Made by a program: the position numbers and the translations under genes. Below are positions 61,201-64,000 of a stretch of 64,000 nucleotides of DNA, in pieces. Location of the stretch: contig OZ037907.1 in assembly GCA_964035575.1 (NCBI GenBank), positions 1,222,794 through 1,286,793 of the forward strand. The letters are read 5' to 3'. The notes below the pieces were generated by a model. That model made no database searches and was not told the origin of the DNA. It saw only the letters and a list, made by a program, of their open reading frames with translations. Position 1 is the stretch's first letter, and each line of letters starts with the position of its first letter. Source of the stretch: Rhynchopus sp. YZ270_cl-10 (lineage: Eukaryota; Euglenozoa; Diplonemea; Diplonemida; Diplonemidae).

Positions 61201-64000
61201 ACCCGCAAACCCGCAAACCCGCAAACCCGCAAACCCGCAAACCCGCAAACCCGCAAACCCGCAAACCCGCAAACCCGCAAACCCGCAAACCCGCAAACCC
61301 GCAAACCCGCAAACCCGCAAACCCGCAAACCCGCAAACCCGCAAACCCGCAAACCCGCAAACCCGCAAACCCGCAAACCCGCAAACCCGCAAACCCGCAA
61401 ACCCGCAAACCCGCAAACCCGCAAACCCGCAAACCCGCAAACCCGCAAACCCGCAAACCCGCAAACCCGCAAACCCGCAAACCCGCAAACCCGCAAACCC
61501 GCAAACCCGCAAACCCGCAAACCCGCAAACCCGCAAACCCGCAAACCCGCAAACCCGCAAACCCGCAAACCCGCAAACCCGCAAACCCGCAAACCCGCAA
61601 ACCCGCAAACCCGCAAACCCGCAAACCCGCAAACCCGCAAACCCGCAAACCCGCAAACCCGCAAACCCGCAAACCCGCAAACCCGCAAACCCGCAAACCC
61701 GCAAACCCGCAAACCCGCAAACCCGCAAACCCGCAAACCCGCAAACCCGCAAACCCGCAAACCCGCAAACCCGCAAACCCGCAAACCCGCAAACCCGCAA
61801 ACCCGCAAACCCGCAAACCCGCAAACCCGCAAACCCGCAAACCCGCAAACCCGCAAACCCGCAAACCCGCAAACCCGCAAACCCGCAAACCCGCAAACCC
61901 GCAAACCCGCAAACCCGCAAACCCGCAAACCCGCAAACCCGCAAACCCGCAAACCCGCAAACCCGCAAACCCGCAAACCCGCAAACCCGCAAACCCGCAA
62001 ACCCGCAAACCCGCAAACCCGCAAACCCGCAAACCCGCAAACCCGCAAACCCGCAAACCCGCAAACCCGCAAACCCGCAAACCCGCAAACCCGCAAACCC
62101 GCAAACCCGCAAACCCGCAAACCCGCAAACCCGCAAACCCGCAAACCCGCAAACCCGCAAACCCGCAAACCCGCAAACCCGCAAACCCGCAAACCCGCAA
62201 ACCCGCAAACCCGCAAACCCGCAAACCCGCAAACCCGCAAACCCGCAAACCCGCAAACCCGCAAACCCGCAAACCCGCAAACCCGCAAACCCGCAAACCC
62301 GCAAACCCGCAAACCCGCAAACCCGCAAACCCGCAAACCCGCAAACCCGCAAACCCGCAAACCCGCAAACCCGCAAACCCGCAAACCCGCAAACCCGCAA
62401 ACCCGCAAACCCGCAAACCCGCAAACCCGCAAACCCGCAAACCCGCAAACCCGCAAACCCGCAAACCCGCAAACCCGCAAACCCGCAAACCCGCAAACCC
62501 GCAAACCCGCAAACCCGCAAACCCGCAAACCCGCAAACCCGCAAACCCGCAAACCCGCAAACCCGCAAACCCGCAAACCCGCAAACCCGCAAACCCGCAA
62601 ACCCGCAAACCCGCAAACCCGCAAACCCGCAAACCCGCAAACCCGCAAACCCGCAAACCCGCAAACCCGCAAACCCGCAAACCCGCAAACCCGCAAACCC
62701 GCAAACCCGCAAACCCGCAAACCCGCAAACCCGCAAACCCGCAAACCCGCAAACCCGCAAACCCGCAAACCCGCAAACCCGCAAACCCGCAAACCCGCAA
62801 ACCCGCAAACCCGCAAACCCGCAAACCCGCAAACCCGCAAACCCGCAAACCCGCAAACCCGCAAACCCGCAAACCCGCAAACCCGCAAACCCGCAAACCC
62901 GCAAACCCGCAAACCCGCAAACCCGCAAACCCGCAAACCCGCAAACCCGCAAACCCGCAAACCCGCAAACCCGCAAACCCGCAAACCCGCAAACCCGCAA
63001 ACCCGCAAACCCGCAAACCCGCAAACCCGCAAACCCGCAAACCCGCAAACCCGCAAACCCGCAAACCCGCAAACCCGCAAACCCGCAAACCCGCAAACCC
63101 GCAAACCCGCAAACCCGCAAACCCGCAAACCCGCAAACCCGCAAACCCGCAAACCCGCAAACCCGCAAACCCGCAAACCCGCAAACCCGCAAACCCGCAA
63201 ACCCGCAAACCCGCAAACCCGCAAACCCGCAAACCCGCAAACCCGCAAACCCGCAAACCCGCAAACCCGCAAACCCGCAAACCCGCAAACCCGCAAACCC
63301 GCAAACCCGCAAACCCGCAAACCCGCAAACCCGCAAACCCGCAAACCCGCAAACCCGCAAACCCGCAAACCCGCAAACCCGCAAACCCGCAAACCCGCAA
63401 ACCCGCAAACCCGCAAACCCGCAAACCCGCAAACCCGCAAACCCGCAAACCCGCAAACCCGCAAACCCGCAAACCCGCAAACCCGCAAACCCGCAAACCC
63501 GCAAACCCGCAAACCCGCAAACCCGCAAACCCGCAAACCCGCAAACCCGCAAACCCGCAAACCCGCAAACCCGCAAACCCGCAAACCCGCAAACCCGCAA
63601 ACCCGCAAACCCGCAAACCCGCAAACCCGCAAACCCGCAAACCCGCAAACCCGCAAACCCGCAAACCCGCAAACCCGCAAACCCGCAAACCCGCAAACCC
63701 GCAAAACCCGCAAACCCGCAAACCCGCAGAACCCGCAAACCCGCAAACCCGCAAACCCGCAAACCCGCAACCCGCAAACCCTAAACCCGCAAACGCCGCA
63801 AACGCCGCAAACCCGCAAACCGCAAATACCCGCAAACCCGCAAACCCGCAAACCCCGCAAACCCGCAAACCCGCAAACCCCGCAAACCCGCAAACCCGCA
63901 AACCGCCAAAACCCGCAACCAAACCGCCGCAAACCCCGCAAACCCGCACCCACCCGCAAACCCCGCCAAACCCCGCAAACCCCCGCAAACCCGCAAACCC
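58264..64000. repeat. 5.7-kb satellite of 8-bp CCCGCAAA, about 680-700 copies, runs off window
   Basis: Near the left edge one unit reads CCCGTAAA (about 58429) and one has an extra A (58503). From there to about 63700 the units are identical as far as I can read. The last 300 bp are frayed (CGCCGCAAA, CCGCAAATA and, once, CCCTAAA at about 63780). The + strand is the C-rich strand. Several frames stay open for about 2000 codons on the - strand, giving an eight-residue repeat, but only because the unit lacks stops. Confidence 0.98.

Noticed and set aside
56496-63988. Huge - strand open frames (up to about 2487 codons) through the satellite
   Set aside because: They encode only an eight-residue cycle of the CCCGCAAA unit plus repeat read-through. 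The unit simply lacks stop codons; all three reverse frames are open at once.
58264-64000. True telomere at the right edge
   Set aside because: The + strand is C-rich toward the right, opposite to a right-hand chromosome end, and the array frays within the window. An inverted or internal telomere-like tract cannot be excluded.

Overview
The window is nuclear DNA from a microbial eukaryote whose lineage I cannot name. Genes carry short GT-AG introns (about 45-135 nt, one of 783 nt), and the products are plainly eukaryotic: the KEOPS subunit Kae1, the SSU-processome factor Utp6, actin, an Arf GTPase, RING, ankyrin and CCCH proteins. Two interspersed element types (LINE, OTU-bearing Helitron) and an unusual load of 7-10 bp tandem arrays fill much of the rest.

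Layout. 1-5.8 kb: a LINE-like fragment, short arrays and nested foldback repeats. 5.8-31.6 kb: GC-rich, with eight convincing host genes all on the + strand (Kae1; a 602-aa low-complexity protein; a WLM-like metalloprotease; a double DUF3431 protein; a coiled-coil RING protein; a 14-repeat ankyrin protein; a tentative small spliced gene; Utp6), interrupted by repeat-rich gaps and a 5'-truncated LINE on the - strand (15.1-18.4 kb). 31.8-37.8 kb: about 759 copies of an 8-bp unit (CCTTAGCT), perfect as read. 37.8-40 kb: further arrays (7-bp and CCCGCAAA) and two copies of a hairpin-ended repeat. 40.2-46.3 kb: an intact-looking Helitron gene (HUH Rep, Pif1-like helicase, OTU protease) on the - strand, followed by a second Rep fragment and two small - strand genes. 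48.6-54.8 kb: a block of a CCCH protein, a putative winged-helix protein, actin and Arf, with one 9-bp-array repeat family on both sides. 55.3-57.9 kb: 13 units of a 168-222 bp repeat. 57.9-58.2 kb: a 9-bp CCCCCACGA array with higher-order structure. 58.26-64 kb: a CCCGCAAA array running off the window.

The genes do not form one pathway; they are housekeeping and uncharacterised genes. The coherent signal is the repeat biology: almost every array has a 7-9 bp unit, two retroelement fragments end at their 5' side directly in an 8-bp array, the same CCCGCAAA unit occurs as a 17-copy and a roughly 680-copy array, and a 58-bp miniature element shares its terminal inverted repeats with a 480-bp relative 8 kb away. 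Base composition visibly differs on the two sides of the 6-kb array (GC-rich left, AT-richer right), which could be biology or an assembly join.
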